In this document: positions 63,964 through 64,000 of the stretch, one piece after another
Numbering within the stretch: the first letter of the stretch is position 1
Layout of the letters: every line of letters starts with the position of its first letter
Assembly: GCF_008085915.1 (NCBI RefSeq)
Contig: NZ_VSJK01000001.1
Coordinates: 366,179 to 430,178 of the forward strand
Reading direction: 5' to 3'
Origin: Oceaniovalibus sp. ACAM 378
GTDB taxonomy: Bacteria > Pseudomonadota > Alphaproteobacteria > Rhodobacterales > Rhodobacteraceae
Length of the DNA stretch: 64,000 nt
Program-made: the position numbers and the translations under genes
Notes under the pieces: model-generated
Databases searched by the model: none
What the model saw: the letters and a program-made list of their open reading frames with translations, nothing else
What the model was told of the DNA's origin: nothing

Positions 63964-64000
63964 ATGTCCGAAGTTACTATTATCGGTGTCGACTTGGCAA
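63964..64000 (+). CDS. IS110-family transposase, N-terminal start (partial)
   Basis: AAGGAAGGAG 5 bases before an ATG is followed by MSEVTIIGVDLA and then the window ends. The IIGVDLA start is the first strand of the DEDD (RuvC-like) catalytic domain that opens IS110-family transposases, with the first catalytic Asp. Only 12 residues are visible. Confidence 0.7.
   Translation, partial: MSEVTIIGVDLA

Noticed and set aside
1..64000. CRISPR array or rRNA operon
   Set aside because: No regularly spaced repeats of suitable length and no rRNA-like sequence were seen on reading through.

Overview
The window is high-GC alphaproteobacterial chromosome, most likely from a marine member of the Rhodobacteraceae (Roseobacter group). 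The signs are a single-chain PntA with PntB, a homodimeric-type pyruvate dehydrogenase E1, a dihydrolipoamide dehydrogenase with its own lipoyl domain, polyhydroxybutyrate genes beside it, a TRAP transporter, and a NADH dehydrogenase cluster interleaved with family-specific small proteins (DUF5333 and DUF5337 types). Family names are from protein motifs recognised by eye; no database search was run.

Layout. 1-11.7 kb, almost all minus strand: the end of an unknown plus-strand gene, diaminopropionate ammonia-lyase, then (in transcription order) phaB, aceE, aceF, lpd, a phasin, pntA and pntB. This block joins acetyl-CoA production, NADPH supply and PHB storage. 11.9-19.1 kb, mostly plus: hisB-hisH, a lipoprotein, moaA, prfC, a DEAD-box helicase and a secreted protein of unknown role. 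19.0-42.7 kb, all minus: one long polar array starting at nuoA and running through all 14 nuo genes to birA, coaX and the RNase J gene. Between the nuo genes lie a sulfotransferase, a helix-hairpin-helix protein, four secreted or lipoprotein genes, two short conserved proteins and at least five very short reading frames of 24-59 codons that fit the gaps with stop-start overlaps. 42.7-45.5 kb: a glutathione transferase, a DegT-type aminotransferase and a HAD phosphatase. 45.6-50.4 kb, plus: glmU-glmS with an AlkD-like gene, then hisA.

50.4-62.1 kb is accessory metabolism. Divergent from a LysR regulator lies a compact minus-strand operon: TRAP transporter (dctP, dctQ, dctM), a DapA-family lyase, a cytoplasmic molybdopterin oxidoreductase of the biotin/DMSO sulfoxide reductase type, and an SDR that lacks the normal Tyr-Lys catalytic pair. 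A carboxymuconolactone-decarboxylase-like pair follows. Beyond the regulator are a lytic transglycosylase lipoprotein, a decayed tctA fragment and an HpcH/HpaI aldolase.

The right end looks like the edge of a genomic island. After an intact tRNA-Gly(CCC) there is a 50-bp copy of the 3' half of a tRNA-Val(UAC) gene without its 5' half, then about 0.6 kb of sequence without recognisable genes, a stand-alone WYL-type protein and the start of an IS110-family transposase that runs off the window.
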